Source of the DNA: Halictus rubicundus
Lineage: Eukaryota; Arthropoda; Insecta; Hymenoptera; Halictidae
Length of the DNA: 64,000 nt
NCBI RefSeq assembly: GCF_050948215.1
Contig: NW_027488590.1
Location: 568,001 to 632,000 of the forward strand
Direction of reading: 5' to 3'
The notes under the pieces are model-generated. The model was not told the origin of the DNA. It worked only from the letters and a program-made list of their open reading frames with translations, and ran no database searches. Made by a program: the position numbers and the translations under genes. How positions within the stretch are numbered: position 1 is the stretch's first letter; each line of letters starts with the position of its first letter. Shown here one piece after another: positions 10,974 through 22,345 of this stretch.

Positions 10974-11372
10974 TCTGAATTATTTCAATAATTTATTGTT
11001 AAGATAATATATTTATTATTTGAATTATAATTTCGATAGTTCACTGATGAAATAATTGTTTAAATAAATAAATTGTTACAATTTGTTTCTATATTCATTA
11101 TTTGAATTGTTATTTCAATTATTTATTGTCAAAATAATGGTTTAAATGAATAAATTTTCAAATTTTGTTTCTACATACATTATGTGAATTATTTCAATAT
11201 TTCATTGTTAAAATAATTATTTAAAGAATGTACAAGTATTTACATAATGAATATAGAAACACATTTCTATAGATTATAAAAATTTCCGTACATTATAAAT
11301 TTTTATACTCTATAGAAATGTATTCCTATATTAATTATGTAAATACGTGTACATTGTCTAAACAGTTATTTG
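10974..11372. repeat. AT-rich dispersed repeat with foldback end (copy 1)
   Basis: Roughly 85-bp subunits (TTTCTATATTCATTATTTGAATT... AATAAATAAAT) are repeated in tandem, then a foldback whose arms are about 11228-11272 and 11308-11352. A second copy lies at 25358-25658. The outer 65 bp of this copy (11308-11372) is an exact reverse complement of 25594-25658. Confidence 0.7.
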
Positions 11373-12120
11373 CTACTTTGTCAAATGCTAATTTGTCACT
11401 TTGTCAAATATAGTGTTACGAGTATCGATATGTTACGATATCGAGACATCGCGCCGGATGGTCTTCGTTGTATCGTCGTCACTAAGACGACGCGGCTAAC
11501 TTCTCGGTTTTATATATTGTATACATATATAAAACTTTGGAAAATGCCGACTTGAGTAGTAGCGGAAGAGAGAAACGAAAATTGAGAGAGATAGCTAGCG
11601 ACTAGACATGGTTGCCACATATCATCCTTCGCCTCACTGTTGCCATGTCATCAATCCCGTAAATGTACAAGCGTTTCGTGAAACTGATTTCTGCATGAGC
11701 CCGATTCAGCCGACCAACACATGCTAACACGTACATTGCCACGGGCGCGTAGATATATGCAGGACTCGTTGTCACATTACCTTTGAAATGAAACTCGAAA
11801 GGCGGTCACGTGTATGCAAAAGCTAGGGAAATCATTTGATTTATATTAAATTGAATCAGTTTATTCTTAACAGTATAATAATTTTATACATATATTACCA
11901 GGACTTCTTTTAAAAAGAAAATGAGCCGGAATTTACTTCCTGTCAGAAAGAAAATTATATTCAAAATTAAATTTTATGCCACGAAGCGCATAAAAAATTA
12001 GACAAAATTGATCATATTTTTTTTACTTTAGATGTCAAATCTGAAGACAAGAAACAAACAAATACAAATTTACAACTAAAGATCTCCTTTTTTTTTGTGA
12101 AGTTTCGCGATTAATTACGT
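11373..12120. other. Region likely containing the undefined 5' LTR of Gyp-C
   Basis: No gene is seen. The LTR of Gyp-C must end at 12124, before its primer site, but I could not fix the LTR start. The only partial comparison available is the last bases ATTACGTGACA, which match the Gyp-D LTR end. Confidence 0.35.
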
Positions 12121-12124
12121 GACA

Positions 12125-12146
12125 TTTTGGCGATCCTGCCAGGATA
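12125..12146 (+). promoter_or_regulatory. Primer-binding site of Gyp-C
   Basis: TTTTGGCGATCCTGCCAGGA follows an LTR end ATTACGTGACA. The identical primer sequence follows the Gyp-D 5' LTR on the other strand (40551-40570), so the two elements use the same primer. Confidence 0.75.
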
Positions 12147-12354
12147 GTGTTTACTGTTCTTCGGAAAACTGACCATTTATTATTACTACGAGAGAATAAT
12201 AAGATCAGGGCTACGCGCTACACCAGAAGACGAACACACTATTACGGGCCGACCAATGTGAAGAAAGACTCCAAGTGAAAACTATTGATTCAACCGGTCA
12301 ACTCTACGGAGCACCTACTACGAAGAATTATATAGGTAAATACTGGATTCATTT

Positions 12355-13797
12355 GTGAAATATAGAGTGAGAAGGGACAGCTTCTCCAGTCAAGATTCAA
12401 CTAATTCAAGCGAAAGTAGAAAATCAGTAAGAATGGCAAGCGCACAAAAAAAGGAAGAAAAGACTGAAATTAGACAGCTCCTTGACCTGATGCATATACA
12501 AAGCGAGAAGACAGAAACAAGCCTTGCTGAAATGAGAAAAATGTTACTCATGGCAAATGAAGAAAACAGCAAACGAGCCAGAGAAATCGAAACGTTGGGT
12601 AAAAGCTTAGCAAGCTTACGAGTTGCAGGAAGGCTTGCGCCATCCGATTTCGGTTCATTTATGACCAAGGACGAGAGTGTACGCACTGCTCATACAAAAA
12701 GGAACTCTAAACAGAATAACCTGACAAAACCTGTCAAAGAACCAAGAAGAGAACCATCCGACGACGAGGACGAAGAAGAAGAACCCGGTCGAGACACCTG
12801 CGAAAGATCAACGCATTCGGCAAAATTATCAGTACAGTTTATCCCAATACTGAAAGGAAGAGACGACATAGGAGTCGAGGGATTTATAAAGAAAATCCGA
12901 AAAGCCCGCTCCCGATGCCGAGAAAAGGAAGAACTATTGGATTTGATCATTGCCACCCGCATAACAGATGACGCAGAACGAAGCATCCGCCACCTTGATA
13001 TCGAAACATACGCAGAACTGTACGACGCATTGCGACAATTCGTGAGTATTCCAACCACAGCAGACAGTGCGAGAGATCGTTTACGACAAATACGACAAGG
13101 TGTTACAGAAAGCGTGCACAGTTACATTATCCGGTTCAGAAAATTACTCAACGAACTGACATATGCACTGCAATATGAACACAAAAACGATATCGAACGA
13201 CGAGTCGCAATCGATTCGGAGAACAGACGTTCAGTGAAAATTTTCATCTTGAACCTCAGAGACGACATCGAAACAAGAGTATCCGCCGCATCACCGAAAG
13301 ATTTGATGGAAGCACAGGAAGCCGCCTTCCAGGCAGAGACGACCATCAGCGAAAAGAAACGCTTACGCTCAGCACAATACCGAGTACCGACAACTGCACC
13401 ACCAATATTACGCAATCGCCGCGATACAGCTGCACCGATCAGGCGTGACGACAGCTTTAACCAACCAAGAGCTGCACCAGCACGAACCACCAACAGCTTT
13501 CAGCGAGCAGAACAACGAGCTCTGATAGAACGCAGAGAAATGAAATGTTTTAAGTGCAATCAGATAGGACACTTGGCTAACCAGTGCGCAAATTTTCGTG
13601 TACCCAGCCAACAAAACCTACCGCCACGGAGAGTGAACAACATATACGAGGAGAATTCAGACGAATACCAAAACCCCGACTCGAACGAATCAGAGTTAAC
13701 ACAACAACAGGAAGATTGCCCACTTTCTCAATACAACGAACCACCGACGGAAGAACAGAACAATTACTCATTGACTCAGGCTCAGGCATTAATCTAA
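12355..13797 (+). CDS. gag: Gag of Gyp-C (Ty3/Gypsy, errantivirus-like)
   Basis: A 480-codon frame, of which the ATG at 12433 (MASAQKKEEK) may be the real start. It has an N-terminal coiled coil, an acidic linker (DDEDEEEE), a capsid-like domain and one zinc knuckle, C-F-K-C-N-Q-I-G-H-L-A-N-Q-C, near residue 400. It overlaps pol by about 214 bp in a -1 arrangement, as expected for ribosomal frameshifting. The close relative is the Gag of Gyp-D (38960-40291). The frame is uninterrupted. Confidence 0.85.
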   Translation: MKYRVRRDSFSSQDSTNSSESRKSVRMASAQKKEEKTEIRQLLDLMHIQSEKTETSLAEMRKMLLMANEENSKRAREIETLGKSLASLRVAGRLAPSDFGSFMTKDESVRTAHTKRNSKQNNLTKPVKEPRREPSDDEDEEEEPGRDTCERSTHSAKLSVQFIPILKGRDDIGVEGFIKKIRKARSRCREKEELLDLIIATRITDDAERSIRHLDIETYAELYDALRQFVSIPTTADSARDRLRQIRQGVTESVHSYIIRFRKLLNELTYALQYEHKNDIERRVAIDSENRRSVKIFILNLRDDIETRVSAASPKDLMEAQEAAFQAETTISEKKRLRSAQYRVPTTAPPILRNRRDTAAPIRRDDSFNQPRAAPARTTNSFQRAEQRALIERREMKCFKCNQIGHLANQCANFRVPSQQNLPPRRVNNIYEENSDEYQNPDSNESELTQQQEDCPLSQYNEPPTEEQNNYSLTQAQALI

Positions 13798-15250
13798 TTA
13801 AAAGACGATCAGACTTTAAAACAGTGAAATGTGAACCACGAACATTTTATACGGGCACCGACAAATACCATACTAACGAAAGCATGATCATAAATTTCAT
13901 GAATAAGAAACATACGTTTTATATTGTTGAACAAAACTTTCCGTTAATAGAAGACGCCATTGCAGGCCTACCATTTCTTGAAAACTATGAATATGCTTTA
14001 ACCAATAACACGTTAACCTTAGACGGGAACACCATTCATTTGCAGAAACCGATCGTATCACCACCAGGTCAAATCACCGCTCATACCGTATACCTAGAAG
14101 GAAAACCCACACGAGTATGCTTTATCAACTCTGGTAAGCAAGATTGCATTATCTCTAATGATATTACGAATATTTCAGAAATCGAACATATTGCAAAATT
14201 TAAAGAACTTGTGAGAATTTCACACATCGAACATGAATTACGCGAACCAATTGAAAAAATTTTATTGCATTATTCAGACGTATTTAATTTAGAATCAGAC
14301 TCTTTACCATGCACGGACTTGACAAAACACACGATAACGCTCAAAGAAGACAAAATTATAAACACAAAATCATATAGACCACCAGAATGCCATAAGCAAG
14401 AGATAAACCGACAAATGAAAGAAATGTTAGATAAAGGAATCATCGAAGAATCGGACTCACCCTATAATTCACCAGTATGGGTTGTACCTAAGAAGACGGA
14501 CGCATCAGGCAAACAAAAATGGAGAATTGTAATCGACTTTAGACGCGTAAACGAATTAACTGACCAAGACGCATATCCACTCCCAGAAATCGACGACATC
14601 CTTTCCCAATTAGGAAATTCCAAATACTTTTCCGCACTAGACTTATCCTCAGGATTCCATCAAATACCTATGAACCCCGCTTCCAAGAAATACACTGCAT
14701 TTTCCACACCGCAAGGGCATTACCACTACAACCGAATGCCATTTGGTTTAAAGAACGCTCCAGCAACATTCCAACGCATGATGGACACAGCATTAAGAGG
14801 ATTAATAAACAACAACTGCTTCGTATATTTAGACGACATTATAATTTTTGGACAATCAATCGAACAACATAATAAGAATTTAGCAATTGTATTGCAAAGA
14901 CTCAGAGAATTAGGACTAAAGATCCAACCAGACAAGTATGAATTTTTAAAGCCAGAATTAGAATATTTAGGACATATAGTAACAGCCGAAGGAGTCAAGC
15001 CAAACCCAAAGAAAATCGACGCAGTGAAAAATTTTAGATTACCAAAGAATCCGACTGACATAAAATCATTCCTAGGACTATCAGGATATCACAGAAAATT
15101 TATACGTAACTTCTCAAAAATCGCAAAACCGTTGACAGAATTAACAAAGAAAGACGTATCATTCCATTGGACGGACAAGACTCAGAACGCTTTTGATACA
15201 TTAAAAAGATCCTTACGCGAACACCCAGTATTAAAATACCGAGACTTTAG
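13584..15250 (+). CDS. pol: Pol of Gyp-C, truncated at the start of RNase H
   Basis: The frame carries an aspartic protease motif (LLIDSGSGINLI, about residue 62) and a full reverse transcriptase with VIDFR, DLSSGFHQI and the catalytic YLDD (VYLDDIIIFG, about residue 415), then the thumb/connection region (FLGLSGYHRKFIRNF). It runs off at PVLKYRDF, where RNase H should begin. RNase H, integrase and any envelope are missing. The sequence that follows is an unrelated tandem duplication. It lies in the -1 frame relative to gag. Confidence 0.85.
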
Positions 15251-15720
15251 TTTCAGATGATGCAGCTGACAATTGCGCAGCCCTAATCGGGTGGCTGCTA
15301 GTCATTTTTTTAATTACGTGCGGTTTATTTCGGCTCATCTATTACGCCTTCCACCTAATGGAAGATGTCTTCTAGCATAATTACGCTATAAATTACGTGT
15401 TTCAGATGATGCAGCTGACAGTTGCGCAGCTCTAATCCGGTGGCTGCTTGTCATATTCCTGATTATGTGCGATTTATTTCGGCTCGTCTATTACGCCTTC
15501 CACCTTATGTACATTTTGATAAGAAGAAGAAGAGGTTTAATCTTGGTATTGACGCGAATGTGCTGGAATCCATGAAGAAGAAGAAAATTAATCTTTACGA
15601 CAATCGTGAAAAGAGGTATTTGTTGGATGGGCGTGATAAATATATGTGTGGTGTTGTGCCTGGTGGATATGTACATTTTGATATTACGCCTTCCACCTAA
15701 TAGAAGATGTCTTCTCGTAA
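15251..15720 (+). repeat. Tandem duplication encoding a membrane segment, with a 177-bp insert
   Basis: Two copies of a unit of about 150 bp start at TTTCAGATGATGCAGCTGAC (15251 and 15402). Copy 1 reads in one frame as an acidic start, a hydrophobic segment (WLLVIFLITCGLF) and a short aromatic tail ending ...MEDVF and a stop, as in the membrane anchor of an envelope or small membrane protein. Copy 2 is split by an insert at 15506-15682, which is flanked by a 16-bp direct repeat ATTACGCCTTCCACCT. Confidence 0.6.
15506..15682 (+). other. 177-bp in-frame insert of unknown origin
   Basis: The insert begins and ends with TATGTACATTTTGAT and is bounded by 16-bp duplications (15490-15505 and 15683-15698), which look like a target-site duplication. 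It is a multiple of three and codes for a basic peptide with a run of Lys, then LYDNREKRYLLDGRDKY. I do not recognise the protein. Confidence 0.45.
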
Positions 15721-15987
15721 TTAAATATAATTAACGTAATTAAATATAAACTCTTTTTATACCCCGATGAAATTTTACGAATCATTTTTTTAATAGCTTC
15801 GAGTTTATTTTTATGATTCCAGAACTCTAACGCAGCTTCCTCATCCCTCCAACAAGTAGTAAGTGCACAAACAACTGTCTTTTTTATTATTATATTTGAT
15901 CAGTAGTATTTGAGTTTGACGAGTCTAGTGACCGTGGAAACAACAAGTGTTCCTACAGGTAGTAATCTGTTTCCTAGCTAGGTAGGG

Positions 15988-16361
15988 CAGGGCTGCTTAA
16001 CTTGTTTTCCGCTGCGAGCCACACGACGCTCCCACCATTCCCTACAATCTCCTCGGAATGACAGCAAAATCGATTGAAAACAAAATTCTAAACAAATGCC
16101 GGGAAATCTTGTTGTCTCATTCTGCCGCGCTTCGCCTCGCTTGCTTTCTTCGTTGCGCCAATCCCCTCCACCAACGTCCATCGCGTAGAGAAGCACATGA
16201 GCGAAACGGAGCGCGGCAGAATGAGACAGCTACGATTCTCCTTTCCCCTGTGACTGCCTAGCTTGTTGGGCGACGTCGTACGCAGTGGGGGTTTCTTGTC
16301 GAAAAAGGAAGACAGGGGAAAGAGCACGAGTGGCTCATGAGCCACCAGTTCAGCAGCCCTG
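15988..16361. mobile_element. Non-autonomous hAT element (MITE)
   Basis: A 374-bp element has ends CAGGGCTGCTTAACT and, in reverse complement, CAGGGCTGCTGAACT. It is flanked by a perfect 8-bp duplication AGGTAGGG at 15980-15987 and 16362-16369. Eight-base duplications and CAG..CTG ends are diagnostic of hAT. An inner inverted pair (TCTCATTCTGCCGCGCT and its complement) lies inside. It has no transposase. Confidence 0.88.
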
Positions 16362-16369
16362 AGGTAGGG

Positions 16370-18547
<2,178 letters not shown>

Positions 18548-18839
18548 CGACCGACAATGGTTAGTGTATCGTGCACGGCGTATTTTCCACTTATACGCGT
18601 GTGTGATTAGGCAGTGGAATTGCGTCGGTTCTTTAAACTAGATTCAATAACACATATACCTGTCGATCTGTGACATGCTACATAGATCTTTGTGGAATGT
18701 GTTCGCGCGTAACTTTCTCAAAAACTACGTCTGCAATATTCAAAATTACACACGTAGTTTAATTCAGTCTCGAAAATAGATTGTTATTTCGATTTATCGT
18801 TTAATCTCGCAAGGTAAAAAAAACTTAAGATCACTACAG

Positions 18840-19255
18840 TATGATTGGCGGGTGGGTGTTCTCACTCATCGTCCTTGTGGGATTTTTTCTGGTAGTTATT
18901 GTCTGACCCGTCGGAGATGCCCACGCTCAGATACAGAGGGCGGCCACCTACACCCGTAGTAACCCCCTCTTATCCAAAGCACCTCAATCTACACTCACTG
19001 TAGATGAGTTTAAGTTTTACTATCCCGATCCAGAAGAACTGAACGTGGACGAGCGAGGCTTATATATTTCCCTTGGCAGTAAATAATGCTCAATTAGCGA
19101 TTAATCTCGCAAAGGTCACTGCCATTGTCAGTCGATTTCAGGAAAACTGGTACGACGTACCTTCGACAAACAGCTCGACAAACAGTCACTCAAGAGGCCA
19201 ACAACGGCATGTCGTTTCGTTACTACCTTGTCGCTATACTTGTAGAAGTAGTTAG
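18840..19255 (+). pseudogene. Unassigned broken coding remnant
   Basis: Several short frames look protein-like: a start with a hydrophobic stretch (18841-18905), then a hydrophilic run including FYYPDPEEL and DERGLYISL (about 18925-19083), and then another frame with NLAKVTAIV and ENWYDV (19073-19255). Stops and frame changes separate them. The combination suggests a decayed viral or transposon protein, but I cannot name it. Confidence 0.25.
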
Positions 19256-19440
19256 TTAAACACATGGGCAGGCCTCACCGCTCCAACGATCAGCCGAGAT
19301 GGGCACATCCGCGAATTTGCAGTAGCGTTGCGAATTAAATAGTCGCGATTTCCATTTCATTTCAGTTTGATTGCTGCTTGAAGCAATTTTTAAGATATAA
19401 AAATTTTATAAGAATTTTTTTAGTAAAGTAGTCTTAATTA

Positions 19441-19751
19441 ATAGTTGGGATTTTTCTAGTGAAGACGTCGATGATTTTCTGAGAGTGATGGCGGAAAGCG
19501 TGGATGCATGCGGACATAAAATGGCTGTGTCAAAACTCGCCTTCCTGCCGCTTAGCTCTGAATTTGTACAAACGCACGCTCAACTGGGACTTTATATCCT
19601 GAAAGATCACATCATGAAACACACCAAATTCGGTAGATGCGCGAAGTTCGTCACGCGCGTAGCTGTGGGTGACGATTTCACCATTGTGTTAAAAATTAAT
19701 AGTTGGGATAGTAAAGTAGTCTTGTTTTGGATCCTCTGTTCGTTGAATTAG
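19441..19751 (+). pseudogene. Unassigned coding remnant next to ERV-B
   Basis: A frame open from about 19441 (first ATG near 19488) to 19751 encodes an acidic start (EDVDDFLRVM), then SSEFVQ, LGLYILKDHI and VAVGDDFTIVL. Short blocks (AATTAATAGTTGGGAT and AGTAAAGTAGTCTT) flank the coding part on both sides in swapped order, so the region has been rearranged. The frame is then followed by a further protein-like piece (DPLFVELALRIK) and the ERV-B LTR. It resembles a viral protein in style only. No family is supported. Confidence 0.3.
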
Positions 19752-19815
19752 CGTTGCGCATCAAAAAAGGATCGCTATACAAAATCCCTGCTTGTAAAGT
19801 AAAGTCAAACTTCGA

Positions 19816-19993
19816 ATATCTGATTCAGCACCTAATTCTGAATAAATCGATAATTTTGTTGTTTTTTAAAAATACGGATACAACTTATTTAACCAATCCT
19901 CAATTTCCCGAACCGTAGCCGATGAATGCAGGTAGGTTCAAAACTGCGACTTATCCCCAAAAAATTATAATCCGCCCCACCTGGGACATAACA
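19816..19993 (+). repeat. 3' part of the 5' LTR of ERV-B
   Basis: The sequence from CTGATTCAGCACC to CCTGGGACATAACA matches the last roughly 180 bp of the LTRs ending at 3700 and 44514. The first three quarters of the LTR are missing and are replaced by the coding remnant upstream. The conserved primer region follows at 19994. Confidence 0.8.
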
Positions 19994-20024
19994 AAAATTG
20001 GTGACAGCGGTGGGATAAAGCGCA

Positions 20025-20303
20025 GTGACAAAGACCTTTGATCAACAAAATATTGGAAAGTTTTGGAAAGAACCTTCAATATATGAGTATGTATATCGGA
20101 AAATTAGTCCAGAGAAGCTGCTATCAATCCTCAGCACATCAACTTGTATGGGTAAACCAGTGATAAATTACATCAGAAACTCTGATATCCCAGAGACCAA
20201 CTATATAAAATGGATGAAGGTAATAGCGGGACAAAGGATCAATTCAGAAAGACAACAATGCCTATCCAAAGGCCGAATTATCGACCAGAGGAAGAGGTGT
20301 TAG
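20025..20303 (+). CDS. Unassigned frame at the start of the ERV-B interior
   Basis: A 92-codon frame starts 31 bp after the LTR. The first 70 residues are protein-like (EPSIYEYVYRKISPEKLLSIL), with no known motif visible. It overlaps the start of the zinc-finger gene in another frame. gag and most of pol are absent from ERV-B, so this could be a leftover of another element gene or a second accessory gene. Confidence 0.3.
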   Translation: MTKTFDQQNIGKFWKEPSIYEYVYRKISPEKLLSILSTSTCMGKPVINYIRNSDIPETNYIKWMKVIAGQRINSERQQCLSKGRIIDQRKRC

Positions 20304-21001
20304 AAGAATTCTACAGGCCTATAGATGGGGTAGTACCGAGCCACTATTCAGAAACATACCGGAACCTCCTGAATCTGTACTGCGTCGTCGCACCACGACA
20401 AGAGACGTCCTACATACATCACTGAAATAGGATATGTCGTGCGTGTTATGGCCGCCTGATCAGAAGGGAACAATGGTATTGTGAAGAAGGAGGCTGGCAC
20501 ATCTTGTGTCAGTTAGATCCAGCCCAAACCTACTCCAAATATGGACTGCCCGCCGGGAATTTTCCGGACCGAGACGTACGGAGGAGACGTATGGACTACC
20601 GCCCCGAAGAGGAGGTATTGGAGAAATTTTATGGGCCGATAGATGGGGTAATACCACCCCATTACCCTGAAACGTACCGGAATCTTCTAAATTTATACTG
20701 CGTGGGTATATCACAGCAAGAAGCATCGTACGTGTACCACCAAAATAGGATATGCCGGACATGTTATGGCCGCCTAACTCCAAGAGAGCACTGGTACTAC
20801 GAGCAAGGGGGCTGGCACATCGTGTGTCAGCTGAACCCGGCCCAGACCTACTCCAAATGCCAAGACTGCGGTCGGCAACTAGGAAGGGTCCGTCAGGCAT
20901 GGGAGTGCACGGAATGCATCGAAGAGCACTTCGAAATGAACGTGGACGAGTGGTGGCTGATCCACACTGGCTACGCCCAAGAAGTAGTGACCCGATGGTG
21001 A
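20258..21001 (+). CDS. LIM-like zinc-finger accessory gene of ERV-B, internally duplicated
   Basis: One frame from ATG 20258 to 21001, interrupted only by a TGA at 20423-20425, contains two copies of the protein seen in ERV-A. Copy 1 (20258-about 20560) has the PIDGVVPSHY region, C-x2-C and H-x2-C, but not the second finger. Copy 2 (from 20591) is complete and uninterrupted: C-x2-C (CRTC), 17 residues, H-x2-C (HIVC), 10 residues, C-x2-C (CQDC), 12 residues, C-x2-C (CTEC), then an acidic tail with DEWW. All eight ligands are kept. Similarity to the ERV-A copy is high at the ligands, the PIDGV block and the EEH..M...DEWW end, which suggests selection on the protein. The protein resembles a LIM/treble-clef double finger and could bind nucleic acid or a protein partner. 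No function is known to me. Confidence 0.7.
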
Positions 21002-21046
21002 CAAGCGCACCCACACCATGTACACATTTTTTTTCTTCTCTTCTCA

Positions 21047-21109
21047 TTACATTTGGATCCTTCAGTGCAGGAATATTAGCAGTCCTTATAATCCTCAAAT
21101 TTGTAAAGG
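21047..21109 (+). pseudogene. Envelope membrane segment of ERV-B
   Basis: Sequence matching 8320-8380 of ERV-A codes for FGSFSAGILAVLIILKF. Everything upstream of the membrane segment has been deleted, so the zinc-finger gene is now next to it. The LTR begins at 21110, and the frame runs on into the NS3-like fragment. Confidence 0.65.
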
Positions 21110-22345
21110 TGTCATGTCCGGTGGTTCACGCGACTAAGGGCTCCAGAGTAATACTAAACCGTAATGGATACAGCAAAATCTGGGATAAGCCATTCTCTCT
21201 TAGTAAAAAAGAAGATTGCGAGATTTATGGTGGCGGAGCATTAGTCGTTGAAGAGGCTAAGGTTGGCGAGATATTATGCGTCGTAAGTCCGATCCGTAAT
21301 GTGGTCCAGTTTCTTATAGTCACTGTTGCCGGAAACGAACATGAAACGAGACCTGGGGCTGTGTTCTACAGCCTTAGGCCGATAGAAACAGATGAACATT
21401 TCACGAAATGGACACCTAGTTGTTGGGTTGGGGTAGCTGGCATGTCTGGATGCCCCATTTTCAATACTAGAGGGCGAATGGTGTCGCTTTACGGATTGGG
21501 CCGAATAGAATCGCAGTCAATCATGGTCCCAGCAGACAGAGGCAGTGAACGTCCGGTGGTTCGACCGCCAACGAATAAACCCTCAGATGAAGAATTATTA
21601 TGAATTATTATGGACATCCGATGATGTCGCGCGAGGAGAAGTGAAAATAGGATTAAGATGTATGTTAAAAATTCTACGCAGTAAGGTAGCACGAGAAACG
21701 ACTCCAACTTATCTTCCTGTAAGACACGCAGATGAAGATCAGTTTACACCCTGAGAACAAACAGGAAAGGTGTCCAATTATGCCAAATTATAAGAAAAGA
21801 AGCCGACTTCATGGTAAAAAGATCCTGTCGGCATACAGCTGACTAGTCAGGAGACATCAAGAAGATAAAAAGATGCAAGGTAGAGACTCCTGTGCCAGCA
21901 TCTTTGAAAAACAAAGGACTGTCCATCTTATAAAAAGGGGGACCAACTCCTCAAATTCAGTTATAAACAGTCAGTCAGTGAGACAGTCGTGAACAATCAG
22001 TTATTCAGTCATAGTCAATAGTCCAGTAGTCTCTTTTGAAGTTAAAATAGTTCGTTCAGTTGTTTCGCGACAAACCGTTTCAAAGACCAGTGTCAGCAGT
22101 CGGAGTATATTGTAACCGAATGCGAACCCGTGATCACGGTAATATTAATATTATTATTATTATAATCAAACTATTTGTAAGCACTCCAGTTTATGCGCTA
22201 TATAAACCATATTTGTAAAATCAAATTTGTAATCTCTGATTCAGAACCACACTTTAAATAAATCAATAATTTTGTTGTTTTCAAAATAAGGGTACAAAGT
22301 TATTTAAACGATCCTCAATTTCCCGAACCATAGCCGGTGTATGCA
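21110..22345 (+). repeat. 3' LTR of ERV-B, split and truncated
   Basis: The LTR start TGTCATGTCCGGTGGTTC is at 21110-21127. A foreign coding block follows, and then the LTR starts again at 21546 (GAACGTCCGGTGGTTCGACC) and can be followed to CGGTGTATGCAGGTA at 22345, where a DNA transposon begins. A TATAAAAAGGGG core promoter is near 21930 and an AATAAA is near 22258. Confidence 0.75.
21128..21545 (+). pseudogene. Flavivirus-NS3-like serine protease fragment (endogenous viral element)
   Basis: About 140 codons without a stop resemble the chymotrypsin-fold protease of flavi-like NS3. In order, the conserved landmarks are a His in H-A-T-K-G (junction at about 21127), an Asp in K-E-D followed by YGGG (about 21215-21235), and a Ser in the G-M-S-G-C-P-I-F-N block followed by G-R-M-V-S-L-Y-G-L-G (about 21440-21505). 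These are the positions of the catalytic triad in that family. NS3 helicase sequence is absent. The block sits between two copies of the LTR start and is in frame with the envelope membrane segment upstream (frame ends at 21603). It is most simply an RNA-virus fragment captured by the retroelement. The family call is by motif order only. Confidence 0.6.

Noticed and set aside
21546..21754. Short frame downstream of the NS3-like block as a viral continuation
   Set aside because: It matches ERV-A-family LTR sequence base for base, so it is LTR and not viral.
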